From the NCBI GenBank assembly GCA_023230985.1, contig JALNWH010000029.1:1-18809 (forward strand): a stretch of DNA of 18,809 nucleotides. The letters run 5' to 3'. The translations under genes were made by a program, and so were the position numbers. Under the pieces are notes generated by a model, which had not been told where the DNA came from, did no database searches, and worked only from the letters and a program-made list of their open reading frames with translations. The stretch comes from Bacillota bacterium. GTDB taxonomy: Bacteria > Bacillota > Clostridia > Lutisporales > Lutisporaceae. Shown piece after piece: positions 6,950 through 15,609 of the stretch (positions are counted from its first letter, which is position 1; every line of letters begins with the position of its first letter).

Positions 6950-7765
6950 CTATTTCCCCAATCCCAAGATTTCTCTTGCTTCATCGGGAGTAGCTACTTC
7001 TCTGCCGAATTCTTTTGCAATCCTCACTATTCTCGCTACTAATTGAGCATTAGACTCTGCCAATACTCCTCTTGAATAGAAAATATTGTCTTCAAAGCCT
7101 ACTCTCACATGGCCACCCATTACAATTGCCATGATTGCCAACGGAAGTTCGAACCTGCCTATTCCTGCTACTGTCCAAGTGCTTCCTTCCGGAATGCTAT
7201 GTGCCAAATAAACTAAATCTCTTGGTTCACCCATAATAGCTCCCGGAACTCCCATAACAAAATCGAAATGTAATGGCGGTTTGACTAGGCCTTTCTTTAC
7301 TAATTTTAATGCATTAAAAATCATTCCCCTGTCAAAAATCTCAAGTTCCGGTTTAACACCGTGCTCCATCATAGTCTTTGCAAAGGTCTCTATATACTCC
7401 TCCGTATTCATAAATACATCCGGCCCGAAGTTACAAGTTCCGCAAGTCAATGAAGCCATTTCCGGTTTTAATAATACAGGTTGGATTCTTTCCTCTGCTT
7501 TATGCCATACAGCACCACCGGTGGAAGGTTGAAAAATAATGTTGCATTTTTCTGCGATTTTTTCTTTTATCTCACCATATACATCTTTTGATTGAGTTGG
7601 TGTACCGTCGTTTTCTCTAGCATGAATGTGAACCATGGAACCGCCGGCTTTATATACTTCATAAGCGGCTTCTGCTATCTCATCAGGTGTTATCGGTAAA
7701 TTAGGCTGTTGTTCTTTTGTGGTTTCAGCACCGTTTACAGCAGCTGTTATTATTAGTTTTTCCAA
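6950..7765 (-). CDS. kce: 3-keto-5-aminohexanoate cleavage enzyme (BKACE family)
   Basis: This 271-residue TIM-barrel Zn enzyme of the BKACE (formerly DUF849) family condenses 3-keto-5-aminohexanoate with acetyl-CoA, giving acetoacetate and 3-aminobutyryl-CoA in lysine fermentation. It starts MEKLIITAAVNGAETT, as Kce proteins do. The zinc-binding motif VHIHAR puts His at 46 and 48, the positions known for Kce. Further family segments are FQPSTGGA, LTCGTCNFG, HFDFVMGVPGAI and GGHVRVGFEDN. The start is TTG 7765, supported by the conserved N-terminus and an AGGGGGT ribosome site. It lies 74 nt after kal on the same strand, and the product of Kce is the substrate of Kal, so the pair fits well. 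Other BKACE members act on other beta-keto acids; the neighbouring kal makes the Kce assignment strong. Confidence 0.93.
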   Translation of the reverse strand: MEKLIITAAVNGAETTKEQQPNLPITPDEIAEAAYEVYKAGGSMVHIHARENDGTPTQSKDVYGEIKEKIAEKCNIIFQPSTGGAVWHKAEERIQPVLLKPEMASLTCGTCNFGPDVFMNTEEYIETFAKTMMEHGVKPELEIFDRGMIFNALKLVKKGLVKPPLHFDFVMGVPGAIMGEPRDLVYLAHSIPEGSTWTVAGIGRFELPLAIMAIVMGGHVRVGFEDNIFYSRGVLAESNAQLVARIVRIAKEFGREVATPDEAREILGLGK

Positions 7766-7839
7766 TTTATTAACCCCCTATAACACGTTTTATAAATTTT
7801 TTCAGTTATACTTAATGCACTTATAATAAATCTGAAGAT

Positions 7840-8223
7840 TTAGTACCTTTGCTTATCTTTGGGTACGACACAAGTTCCACTTGCCCTGCAAACTATTACC
7901 GGTTCTTCAATAACTTCAGCAGCAGAATCGCTTATATCCGGCCTTGGTTGTATAACCTTTCTTGCTTCAAACTTCATTTTTCTTGAAGTATTGCCGGATT
8001 TCTCAATATAACCCTCTGCTTCAATAAAGTCGCCGGAATAAACAGGTGCTAAAAATTCAACAGCATCATATGCAACAAACAGACCTTCATCACCATCGTT
8101 TCTGATTAGCAGCTCTGTTGCAACATCTCCGAAAAGTCCGAGCATTTTTGCCCCATCTACTAAGTTTCCGCCATAATGCGCATCATGAGCACTCATCCTA
8201 ACTCTAATCATAACCTTATCCAC
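7840..8223 (-). CDS. kal: 3-aminobutyryl-CoA ammonia lyase
   Basis: This 127-residue hotdog-fold enzyme removes ammonia from L-3-aminobutyryl-CoA to give crotonyl-CoA, the step after Kce in lysine fermentation to acetate and butyrate. The N-terminal RVRMSAHDAHYGGNLVDGAK and the following LFGDVATELLIRNDGDEGL are characteristic of Kal, and the length is normal for the family. The start is taken as GTG 8223, because AGGGGG lies about 7 nt upstream; an internal ATG at 8211 would shorten the protein by four residues. It is the first gene of a kal-kce pair. Crotonyl-CoA would feed butyryl-CoA formation, but none of the other lysine-pathway genes (kamA, kamDE, kdd, atoDA) is in the window. Confidence 0.92.
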   Translation of the reverse strand: MDKVMIRVRMSAHDAHYGGNLVDGAKMLGLFGDVATELLIRNDGDEGLFVAYDAVEFLAPVYSGDFIEAEGYIEKSGNTSRKMKFEARKVIQPRPDISDSAAEVIEEPVIVCRASGTCVVPKDKQRY

Positions 8224-8270
8224 TTTAATCCCCCTTTTCTTTTAACTTTTCCTTAGTTTTTTACTCAATC

Positions 8271-8276
8271 ATTATA
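8271..8276 (-). promoter_or_regulatory. Possible -10 element for kal-kce
   Basis: On the minus strand TATAAT occurs 47 nt upstream of the kal GTG start, a plausible distance. It lies in the loop of an AT-only 10-bp inverted repeat (8257-8266/8283-8292). No good -35 hexamer is visible, so the call is weak. Confidence 0.25.
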
Positions 8277-8374
8277 TTTCTAGAGTAAAAAAAACACTTT
8301 CTGAAAATATCATTAAGTTTCATTATTATATATTCAATATAGAATGTCATATTCCTTCATTTTATATAAAAGTC

Positions 8375-10093
8375 TCACTTCTCATCTTTCATCGTCTTTT
8401 CTATTAATTCCTTCACATTTTTCTTTAAAATGCTTAATTTTCTATCGGCATCTCCCAAGCTTTCGCCTTTTACAGCTAAATAGATTTTAATTTTTGGTTC
8501 TGTTCCCGAAGGTCTGATAGCAAACCAACTATTATCCTCAAATAAGAAATATAAAACATTATCCTTTGGAATTCTAAAAGGAGATTCATAAACCAGATAA
8601 TCTCTAAATTCGGCAATCTTAAATCCGTCCAGACTATTTGGCGGACTTTTGCGTAGACTATCCATAATAGCTAAAATTGTTTCTGCTCCTTCTCTTCCCT
8701 TTAACACTATAGAAAAAAGGTCTTCCTTATAATATCCATATTCTGCATACAGATTTAAAAGACCTTCATATAAATTAAGACCCTTAGTTTTATAAAACGC
8801 AGCTGCTTCACAAATCAACATGGAAGATATCACACCGTCTTTATCTCTGACAAAATCCCCGGCCATATAACCATAGCTCTCTTCAAAAGCAAATATGAAA
8901 TTATCCCCCTTTGCCTCTCTTGCTTTTATTACCGAGGCAATATGTTTAAACCCTGTTAAAGTAGATATAGTATTGGCACCGTATGATTTCGCTATTTTTT
9001 CCGCCATTTTCCCTGTAACGATTGTATCTATAAAAAGGCTGTTTTCTTTCAACTTTCTACAGTTTTTTAAAGAATCAAAAATATAATGAGTTAAAATCAC
9101 ACCTACCTGATTACCGGTAAGTCTTAAATAATCTTTATTCCCAATCCTTACCATGACTCCTAATCTATCGCAGTCCGGGTCAGTAGCAATAATTATGTCT
9201 GCATCGATTTCTTTTGCTAAACTTAGTGCCAATAAAAAGCTTTCCGGCTCTTCCGGATTAGGATACTTCACCGTAGGAAATGTACCGTCGGGCAGCTCCT
9301 GTTCCGGAACCACATGAACATTTGTGAAACCTGCTTCCTTCAATGCTCTTCTAACCGGGATATTGCCGGCGCCATGAAGGGGCGTGTAGACAATATTTAA
9401 ATCCTTTGCTTCTTTAATAGCTTCAGGATTTAAAGACAAAGAGAGTACATTATTAATGTATTTTTGATCCATTTCTTCTCCAAGCATATGCAGATTATCG
9501 AACTCTTTTAAATCTCTATCCAAATAAGGTTCGATGATTGCAAAATCCTTAATGCTGTTTATTTCTTCCATGAGTTCCTCAGCGATAGGTGACATTACTT
9601 GAGAACCATAATCCCAATAAACCTTATAACCGTTGTATTCAGGTGGATTATGGCTGGCAGTAACTACTATGCCTGCTGTGGATTTTGTTTCTCTTACTGC
9701 AAATGATAGTTCCGGTGTAGAACGCAGATTTGGATAGATATATACATTGATACCGTGAGCACATAGAACTGCAGCTGACATCTCGGTAAAATCTCTGGAA
9801 AAAAGTCTGGAATCATGAGCTATAACTACGGAAGGGTTTTCTCCGCCTTTTTTTAATATATAGTTCGCCAGCCCTTTTGTAGTTTTGCATACGGTGTATT
9901 TATTCATTCTATTTGTACCGGCTCCTATAACACCTCTTAAGCCGGCAGTACCAAAATGCAAATCCTTATAAAATCTATCTTCTATCTCTTTTTCATTTCC
10001 CCGGATTTCTTCAAGTTCTTTTTTTGTCAATGCATCTATGTAATCAGATTCCAACCACTCTTCATATCTCTTCATATAATCCGCATTATCCAT
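8375..10093 (-). CDS. Phosphoglucomutase/phosphomannomutase (alpha-D-phosphohexomutase)
   Basis: This 572-residue alpha-D-phosphohexomutase interconverts hexose-1- and hexose-6-phosphates through a phosphoserine. Visible in order are TAGLRGVIGAGTNRMN near the N-terminus, the active-site loop GIVVTASHNPPEYNGYK (phosphoserine S147 with this start), the Mg-binding loop ATDPDCDRLGV (~285-295), the sugar-binding FAFEESYGYMAGDF, and the phosphate-binding IRPSGTEPKIKIY near the C-terminus. The size matches the PgcA-type enzymes of Firmicutes (about 575-580). ATG 10093 is chosen because an AAGGATGTG ribosome site ends 6 nt before it; the longest frame reaches 10156 but would run into the preceding gene. 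It starts 19 nt after the GIY-YIG gene, so both are probably cotranscribed. Glucose versus mannose preference cannot be told from sequence; a role in supplying surface-polysaccharide sugars is plausible. Confidence 0.95.
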   Translation of the reverse strand: MDNADYMKRYEEWLESDYIDALTKKELEEIRGNEKEIEDRFYKDLHFGTAGLRGVIGAGTNRMNKYTVCKTTKGLANYILKKGGENPSVVIAHDSRLFSRDFTEMSAAVLCAHGINVYIYPNLRSTPELSFAVRETKSTAGIVVTASHNPPEYNGYKVYWDYGSQVMSPIAEELMEEINSIKDFAIIEPYLDRDLKEFDNLHMLGEEMDQKYINNVLSLSLNPEAIKEAKDLNIVYTPLHGAGNIPVRRALKEAGFTNVHVVPEQELPDGTFPTVKYPNPEEPESFLLALSLAKEIDADIIIATDPDCDRLGVMVRIGNKDYLRLTGNQVGVILTHYIFDSLKNCRKLKENSLFIDTIVTGKMAEKIAKSYGANTISTLTGFKHIASVIKAREAKGDNFIFAFEESYGYMAGDFVRDKDGVISSMLICEAAAFYKTKGLNLYEGLLNLYAEYGYYKEDLFSIVLKGREGAETILAIMDSLRKSPPNSLDGFKIAEFRDYLVYESPFRIPKDNVLYFLFEDNSWFAIRPSGTEPKIKIYLAVKGESLGDADRKLSILKKNVKELIEKTMKDEK

Positions 10094-10112
10094 AAACATC
10101 ACATCCTTATCA

Positions 10113-10391
10113 TTAGAATCCCTTCGACAAATCTTCCCAATCCGGATTTTGCTCATATACTAGTGCTTCTTTTTTACTTCTTTTCCATCCCTTAATCTGC
10201 TTTTCTTTTTCAATAGCTGAAACAACACTTGAAGCACATTCGTAATATACTAGTTTGTTAACATTGTATTTTGAGGTAAAACCTTTAATTATCTTATTTT
10301 TATGCTCGTATACCCTGCGCTCTAAGTTGTTTGTTATACCTGTATATAATACCCTGTTATTCCAATTCGCCATCATATATACATAATACAA
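10113..10391 (-). CDS. Small GIY-YIG domain protein
   Basis: This 92-residue protein is essentially one GIY-YIG nuclease domain. It opens with YYVYMMANWNNRVLYTGITNNLERRVYEHK, holding the Y-V-Y and Y-T-G-I strands in place of GIY and YIG, the catalytic-type Arg in LERRVYEHK, and a later Glu in EKEKQIKGW that fits the metal ligand. The family is often annotated as YhbQ/UPF0213-like or "excinuclease ABC subunit C-like"; members are stand-alone and mostly uncharacterised. The start is TTG 10391, with GAGGTG about 7 nt upstream, giving the usual family N-terminus. It lies 19 nt upstream of the phosphohexomutase gene, and its 5' side abuts a palindromic repeat region (10440-10553). A role in DNA repair or in handling such palindromes is possible but not shown. 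Confidence 0.9.
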   Translation of the reverse strand: MYYVYMMANWNNRVLYTGITNNLERRVYEHKNKIIKGFTSKYNVNKLVYYECASSVVSAIEKEKQIKGWKRSKKEALVYEQNPDWEDLSKGF

Positions 10392-10474
10392 TTTTTATCA
10401 CCTCAATAAGGTTCTCCGACTAAATTCTTAGGATGACGGTTTAGTGCAATATCATTCTGAGATATCCCCGATAC

Positions 10475-10553
10475 TGTCATTCTGAGGAGCCTGCGACGAA
10501 GAATCTTAAAAGTATCGATTACAAAAGACTCTTCGCTATCGCTCAGAGTGACA
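10475..10553. repeat. Palindromic interspersed element, copy 2
   Basis: This 79-nt imperfect palindrome has a left arm beginning TGTCATTCTGAGG and containing CGAAGAATCT. The right arm contains AGACTCTTCGC and ends CTCAGAGTGACA. The two arms can form one long hairpin with a few mismatches and G-U pairs. It shares 28 identical nt with copy 1 (6885-6912). Upstream, TCATTCTGAG recurs at 10452-10461 and a decayed AGGATGAC end lies near 10430-10437, suggesting a second, degraded element next to it. Confidence 0.85.
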
Positions 10554-10582
10554 GCGAGAAAAGAATCTTCCCAATCAAACCC

Positions 10583-11830
10583 TTATTGTGCAATGACTGT
10601 GACAGCTTTTATACCGGTTTCATCCTCTACACCGTATATGATTACAGTTTGCCCCCGCTTTAAATCATCCAAAAGAATGGTTTCAACAGAAGAAATATCG
10701 ACCAAATTTGCATTTTGAAGGTAAACCTTTTTCTCTTTTACTATTTGTTCCGCTTCATCCATTATATCTACTGTGATTTCCGCATTCAAAAAATCAATGC
10801 TTCTTATTATGGCCTTTTCATTTATATTTCTTATAAATTCAACTGTTGCGATATTTCTCACTATTTTATTTTGTGCTTTAACCTCAACAAACATACCCGG
10901 TCTGAGAGAGTATACATCAGATAGTTGCCCATTTAGAATTATATTTTCTTTAATCAAGTCTTCCGGCACGTAAAATTCCTTAATACTTTTACCTTCAGTT
11001 TCTAAAAGAATCTTCGGTTTGTCGTTTCTTTTATAGATAACAGAATCTATTATTCCTTTTGTAAATACTGTTTCTGTAGAATCGTTATCAAATTCATCAA
11101 AGTCATCAAACAAATCATCAACATAATCATCATCGTCTATTAGTCCATCATCAATGTCATCATTATTCCAACCGTCTTGTTTTTTATATGCATTGCTGGC
11201 CTCGTCTATCATCTTTGCAAACATTGCCCGTGTGACCAAATCATTGGGTTTAAAATCACCATTGGCATCACCTTTACCATCTACGACATCTATTTCTATC
11301 ATATGATTGACATGCCCCCTATATGCACGTGGAATTGATTCCGTATCTCTAAAGAATAATTGAACCGGTAAAGTTGCATCTTGTTGTACTCCAAAAGCCC
11401 TGCCTAAATAAACACAGATATCCAATTTAGTTGCATTGGGCTTATCGCTCATGCTTTCCAAATCAAAGTCGCTAAGTATTATGCCCCTTTCTAAAGAAAA
11501 AGCAGTTTCCCTCTTAGCATATTCAGGAACCTTAAATTTGTCCAAATCGGCTTTAGATTTTTCTACTAAATCATCTAAATCAGCTATCTTTTCAGCATCC
11601 ATCATTTTTGCGATAGTTACCAATACGGAATACTTGTTAACAGGATTACCGGGACTAAACTTATTATCAGATGTTCCTTTCATTAATCCTTTTTGATTTA
11701 CGGAAATTATAGAATCCTTTGCCCAATTATTTTCAATATCTATAAAGGGTGAATCTGCATGGATTAAAGTAAAAGAACTAAGCAACAGTGTTATTGTTAT
11801 TAATAATGCTACAAGTTTCTTGTTATTCAA
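10583..11830 (-). CDS. Exported SLH-domain surface protein with acidic linker
   Basis: This 415-residue secreted protein has a signal peptide with a Lys-rich start, a hydrophobic core, and likely cleavage after IHA (~25). Three S-layer homology repeats follow: FIDIENNWAKDSIISV with GTSDNKFSPGNPVNK (~29-80), a weaker second (~95-150), and a third with GHVNHMIEIDVVDG and NGDFKPNDLVTRAMFAKM (~155-215). SLH triplets bind pyruvylated cell-wall polysaccharide. Next is an Asp-rich segment (~221-255, runs such as DDDDY and DDFDEF), perhaps calcium-binding or a spacer. The C-terminal domain (~256-415) looks all-beta and is not recognised. The start is TTG 11830, with AGGAGG 7 nt upstream. The gene is divergent from the giant surface-protein gene at 12069, so both probably belong to the cell envelope programme. 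Family assignment from the SLH repeats is strong; the specific role is unknown. Confidence 0.9.
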   Translation of the reverse strand: MNNKKLVALLITITLLLSSFTLIHADSPFIDIENNWAKDSIISVNQKGLMKGTSDNKFSPGNPVNKYSVLVTIAKMMDAEKIADLDDLVEKSKADLDKFKVPEYAKRETAFSLERGIILSDFDLESMSDKPNATKLDICVYLGRAFGVQQDATLPVQLFFRDTESIPRAYRGHVNHMIEIDVVDGKGDANGDFKPNDLVTRAMFAKMIDEASNAYKKQDGWNNDDIDDGLIDDDDYVDDLFDDFDEFDNDSTETVFTKGIIDSVIYKRNDKPKILLETEGKSIKEFYVPEDLIKENIILNGQLSDVYSLRPGMFVEVKAQNKIVRNIATVEFIRNINEKAIIRSIDFLNAEITVDIMDEAEQIVKEKKVYLQNANLVDISSVETILLDDLKRGQTVIIYGVEDETGIKAVTVIAQ

Positions 11831-11917
11831 AAAAACCCCTCCTAAATTTTTCTATGTTAATCTATTATTCTACTTCTTCTTCTGTTTTCCTTCTTTACTT
11901 ATCCATTTGAAGCAACT

Positions 11918-11947
11918 TTTACAATTCCATTACATCTAAATTATAAT
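11918..11947 (+). promoter_or_regulatory. Sigma-A-type promoter of the first giant surface-protein gene
   Basis: TTTACA (11918-11923) and a perfect TATAAT (11942-11947) are separated by 18 nt. Transcription would start near 11954, giving a leader of about 115 nt that contains the purine-rich heptamer repeat before ATG 12069. Confidence 0.6.
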
Positions 11948-11981
11948 GTTGCTACATATTGGATTTAAATATATACTAAAT

Positions 11982-12016
11982 GAGAGGTGAGAAGTGGGAA
12001 GTGAGAGGTGGGATGA
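11982..12016. repeat. Purine-rich heptanucleotide tandem repeat (5 units)
   Basis: The units GAGAGGT, GAGAAGT, GGGAAGT, GAGAGGT and GGGATGA follow one another with exact period 7; the last is the most diverged. The tract would lie in the 5' leader of the 12069 gene. Directly after it GAAGAATCTTCG (12015-12026) matches the core of the palindromic elements at 6835 and 10475. Confidence 0.7.
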
Positions 12017-12068
12017 AGAATCTTCGAAAACATTTTATATAAATATTAAATAAAAGGGGAGGAATGAA

Positions 12069-15000
12069 ATGGCAAGAAGAAAGCTTACAGCTATACTAAC
12101 TGCATTAATTATTTTTACAACTGTTATTATACCCGCTCCAATCTTTGCGGATAAAATCAGCAAAGAAGCAAAGGCATGTGCCGATTTGGAAATACTTATC
12201 GGTAAAGATCTTGAAACAGGGGTAACAACGGAATACTTAGCGGAAACACCCACTAGGATTCAAGCCCTGATAATTTTTTTACGGATACAAGGATTGGAAG
12301 ACGAAGCCCTTACATATGATTGGGATGAAAATTTTAAAGATGCCGATAAATATAACTGGATTGTAGGGAGAAACTACCTGGGATATGCCAAGGACAACCC
12401 TGATTTGGGGTGGATAGGCAACCCTGACGGCAATTTCTATCCAAACAATACTATAGATGCAAAAGCTTTTTATAAAGTTATGCTGGAAAGCCTAGACTAC
12501 AATCAAGACCTGGACTTTGATTACAATGAAACCTTGGATTTTGCTGAATCTGTGGGAATACTGGCAAGTGCGAAAAATATGGCTAAAGTAAAAGACTTTA
12601 CAATAGACCATGTAGCAAAAGCTATTTATTCCACTTTAAATACCAAGCCAAAGGATGAAAAGAAAAGCCTTATAACACTGATGATTGAAAAAGGCATAAT
12701 AGATGAAGGAAAGGCTGCCAAAGCAGGTTTCAAGATTGATGTTGCTTCCATAGAGGTTTTGGCATTTGAAAGACTGTCGAATAATAAATATGCTCTTACC
12801 CTTGATAATGAAACAGTTTTAGAAAAAGATGATATCACCATTACCCCCGAGGACAGCAATAAGAAAATTGCAATAGAATCAATCGCATCTGAAGGGAGTA
12901 AGATTATTATTACAACTGCAGTTATGCCTGCCTTTGCCGCTTATGAATTACATATCAATATGGAAATTCCGGTAAACGGTATGGCAATAAAAAATTATAG
13001 CGAGAGATTCGTTGCACTGCCTAGAGATACACGAAAACCTAAAGCAGTAGCTGAAATAATCAGCAATAATGTTATAAAAATTACCTTTGATGAAGAAATC
13101 GATAGAGCAAGTGCCGAAGACATTAATAATTATATAGTTGAAAACGATATTGATGTATATGATGCCCAGCTTGATTCCACAGGAAAAGTTGTGACATTGA
13201 CAACTGCCACCCAAAGAGAAGGCAAAAGATTTTGGCTGGAAGCAAGAAATGTAACGGATTTGGCAGGCAATCCTATGGAATTTTTAGAAAAAGCCTATAT
13301 AGCACTTCCTAGGGACACAACTAAACCGACTATTATTACAATACAACCTGAAGGCAACAAATCCTTAGTAATTAATTTCAGTGAAGCATTGAATAGGATT
13401 ACAGCGGAAAGAAAAGAAAACTACATCGTCTATAATGATTCTTTTACTATTGAAGAAGCTATATTAGATGAAACCGGAAAGGCAGTTAGGCTCAGAACAA
13501 CAAATCAAAATCCTGATACTGTTTACAGAATTACTGTTAAAAACATTGCGGATTTAGCTGACAATGTTATGTTTGAAACAACAAAAAGCTTTAGAGGCGC
13601 TTCCGGCAGCACAGCAAAATTTGATGCATCTACTACAGTTATTTCAAATAATGAAGTCGAAATTCTCTTTTCCAGAAATGTTGAAAAAGATTCTGCAGAA
13701 GATATTTCAAATTATTACATAGATAATGATCTTGAAGTGCAAGAAGCTTTTTTGTCCGATAATAAGAAGACTGTAACCTTGATCACATCCAATCAAAAAC
13801 ACGGTACAAAGTATATGCTGGAGATAAGCGATGTTTATGATAGTTACGGAAGTATTTTAAGCTATGCAAAGACTTATTTTATAGGAATATCAAAAGATAC
13901 TTCGCCGCTGACTTATACAGCAAAAAGTACTGAAAACGGTTTGGTTTTAACATTTAATAAAAGAATTGATAAAAAAAGTGCTGAAAACGTATTTAACTAT
14001 GTATTGGACAGCAGTTTAGGATATGCGGCAAAAGCTACATTAGATAGGACAGGAAAAATAGTAACACTGTTGACAAAAGAACCAACAGCAGGAAGAATCT
14101 ATACTATTGCTGTGGAAAATGTGATGGATTTGGCAGGCAAAGAAATTAGCACAGATGATAAAGTAGCGAAACGAAACTATGCCGGCTATGGAGATAAAAA
14201 AGAAAAATCTCTTAAACTTGATGCTATCAATGCTTATGATACATCTTCCATAGATTTATATTTTGATAATACCATTTCCGAGCAGGAATTAGCTGATTTG
14301 GAGGCGACTATTGTTACTGAAAATAATGAAGACTATGACAATCCCAAAGGTTTGGAATATCAAAAGTATTTTTCCGCTGATAAGGCAACAGTAAGAGTGC
14401 AATTTAAAACAGACGCTTATAATAATCCGGATATTTTTAAGAGTGGAAAAATTTATGAAGTAAGGGTGTCAAACCTTGATAGGCTGGATGAAGATTCTTA
14501 TTCTAATATAAAGAGTTTTCCCGGTACAAGCCAAGTTAATGAGCCCCCTTATATATTAGATGTATTTGCAGAAAATAGCACTGCAGTGTCTGTAAGTTTT
14601 TCTAAACCGGTGAAAGGCATAAGCCCCAACCAGTTTAGTATCAGTGGTACCAGTATTATCGGTGCATCGGTAAAATCGGATGAAATAGTGTCTCAGGCAA
14701 TGCTTTATTTGAGCAATAGTAATCCGTTAAAAGAGGATAAAGAATATAAGTTAACGGCAAGAAGCGGTATTAAGGATGCTGCAGGATTTAATTCAATACC
14801 TTCATCCTCTAACAAAAATACAAAAGAATTTATGGGTACCTCTTATAAAAATCAAGCACCTTTTGTGGAAGATATATATGCTATAAACAAATATACTTTA
14901 GTAGTTGAATTTAATGAACCAATGGATATACCTGCATCATCAGGTTTTTCAATAAAGAGAATTCCATCAGGAGGAAGTGCTGTAGTAGTTTCAGATATAG

Positions 15001-15479
15001 TGCTGTCAAAAGACAAGGAATCAGCAACTATCTATTTGAATTCTGCAAATGCCCCTATATCAGGCAATTATGATTATGAAATCACCCTAAGCACAGCTAT
15101 TAAGGATTTACAAGGTTTAGCAGTGGAGTCAAGTGATAGAAAAATTGAATTTGCAGGTTCCGATGTAGAATTACCTCAATTTGAAATTTTAGGAGAATCC
15201 ATAGATATAGACAATAAGATAATTACATTAATAACATCAAATCCGATTAAAAACACGAGCCTTAGCATGGATTGTTTTGAAATCTCCGGAGCAAACTATG
15301 GTAAAAGCTCTGCGGACAAGGTTGAGGTAAAGGATCAAACTATAAGGATTATTTTAAGAAATGCATTGAGGAGTAACAGTACCGTTAATATAAGGCTTAC
15401 TAATACAGGTAAATCTACAATAAAGGATTTGAACAATCAGAAGATAACTACAGATGAAATAGAAGTGTTAACGTATTAG
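12069..15479 (+). CDS. Giant exported surface protein: diverged SLH-like head plus Ig-like repeat array
   Basis: This 1136-residue secreted protein has a signal peptide of about 27 residues ending PIFA. Residues ~30-215 form a domain shared with the next gene, with SLH-like hallmarks: TPTRIQALIIFLRIQGLE, NFKDADKYNWIVGRNY, GWIGNPDGNFYPNNTI, and a third weaker unit (~155-200). From ~225 to the end run about eight or nine beta-rich units of ~95-110 residues (starts near 228, 330, 427, 523, 619, 719, 830, 935 and 1042). The clearest follow a pattern of ITFDEEIDRASAEDINNY, then LDSTGKVVTLTT, then NVTDLAGNPM, typical of bacterial Ig-like Big_5/SbsA repeats. There is no sortase LPXTG or C-terminal membrane anchor, so wall attachment is probably through the N-terminal head (inference). 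Start ATG 12069 has GGGGAGG 6 nt upstream. It is followed by a structured intergenic region and its paralog. Probable role: S-layer or large cell-wall protein. Confidence 0.9.
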   Translation: MARRKLTAILTALIIFTTVIIPAPIFADKISKEAKACADLEILIGKDLETGVTTEYLAETPTRIQALIIFLRIQGLEDEALTYDWDENFKDADKYNWIVGRNYLGYAKDNPDLGWIGNPDGNFYPNNTIDAKAFYKVMLESLDYNQDLDFDYNETLDFAESVGILASAKNMAKVKDFTIDHVAKAIYSTLNTKPKDEKKSLITLMIEKGIIDEGKAAKAGFKIDVASIEVLAFERLSNNKYALTLDNETVLEKDDITITPEDSNKKIAIESIASEGSKIIITTAVMPAFAAYELHINMEIPVNGMAIKNYSERFVALPRDTRKPKAVAEIISNNVIKITFDEEIDRASAEDINNYIVENDIDVYDAQLDSTGKVVTLTTATQREGKRFWLEARNVTDLAGNPMEFLEKAYIALPRDTTKPTIITIQPEGNKSLVINFSEALNRITAERKENYIVYNDSFTIEEAILDETGKAVRLRTTNQNPDTVYRITVKNIADLADNVMFETTKSFRGASGSTAKFDASTTVISNNEVEILFSRNVEKDSAEDISNYYIDNDLEVQEAFLSDNKKTVTLITSNQKHGTKYMLEISDVYDSYGSILSYAKTYFIGISKDTSPLTYTAKSTENGLVLTFNKRIDKKSAENVFNYVLDSSLGYAAKATLDRTGKIVTLLTKEPTAGRIYTIAVENVMDLAGKEISTDDKVAKRNYAGYGDKKEKSLKLDAINAYDTSSIDLYFDNTISEQELADLEATIVTENNEDYDNPKGLEYQKYFSADKATVRVQFKTDAYNNPDIFKSGKIYEVRVSNLDRLDEDSYSNIKSFPGTSQVNEPPYILDVFAENSTAVSVSFSKPVKGISPNQFSISGTSIIGASVKSDEIVSQAMLYLSNSNPLKEDKEYKLTARSGIKDAAGFNSIPSSSNKNTKEFMGTSYKNQAPFVEDIYAINKYTLVVEFNEPMDIPASSGFSIKRIPSGGSAVVVSDIVLSKDKESATIYLNSANAPISGNYDYEITLSTAIKDLQGLAVESSDRKIEFAGSDVELPQFEILGESIDIDNKIITLITSNPIKNTSLSMDCFEISGANYGKSSADKVEVKDQTIRIILRNALRSNSTVNIRLTNTGKSTIKDLNNQKITTDEIEVLTY

Positions 15480-15578
15480 AATAGGGGACAGATGGTCTAT
15501 CAAGCTTATATCATGTATATATTATACAGCAGCAGAGTTACGAAACCGTATAACACACATCACGGCATTTGTGGTAAA

Positions 15579-15609
15579 GCTTATATATTTGATTAAGATT
15601 GCGTTGTGG
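15579..15609 (+). repeat. 31-nt direct repeat, copy A
   Basis: This copy starts GCTTATATATTT and contains AAGATTGCGTT. It differs from copy B (15771-15801) by three transitions in 31 nt; the copies are 192 nt apart. It forms part of the outer left arm of the long foldback. A shorter echo, GCTTATAT, occurs at 15504-15511. Confidence 0.85.

Noticed and set aside
8257..8292. 10-bp inverted repeat between kal and the phosphohexomutase gene as a terminator
   Set aside because: The stem is almost all A-T, the loop is 16 nt, and no T-run follows on the minus strand, where a terminator would be needed.
10094..10156. Longer start for the phosphohexomutase at 10156
   Set aside because: It would overlap the GIY-YIG gene and lacks a ribosome site; AAGGATGTG fits ATG 10093 and gives the usual family length.
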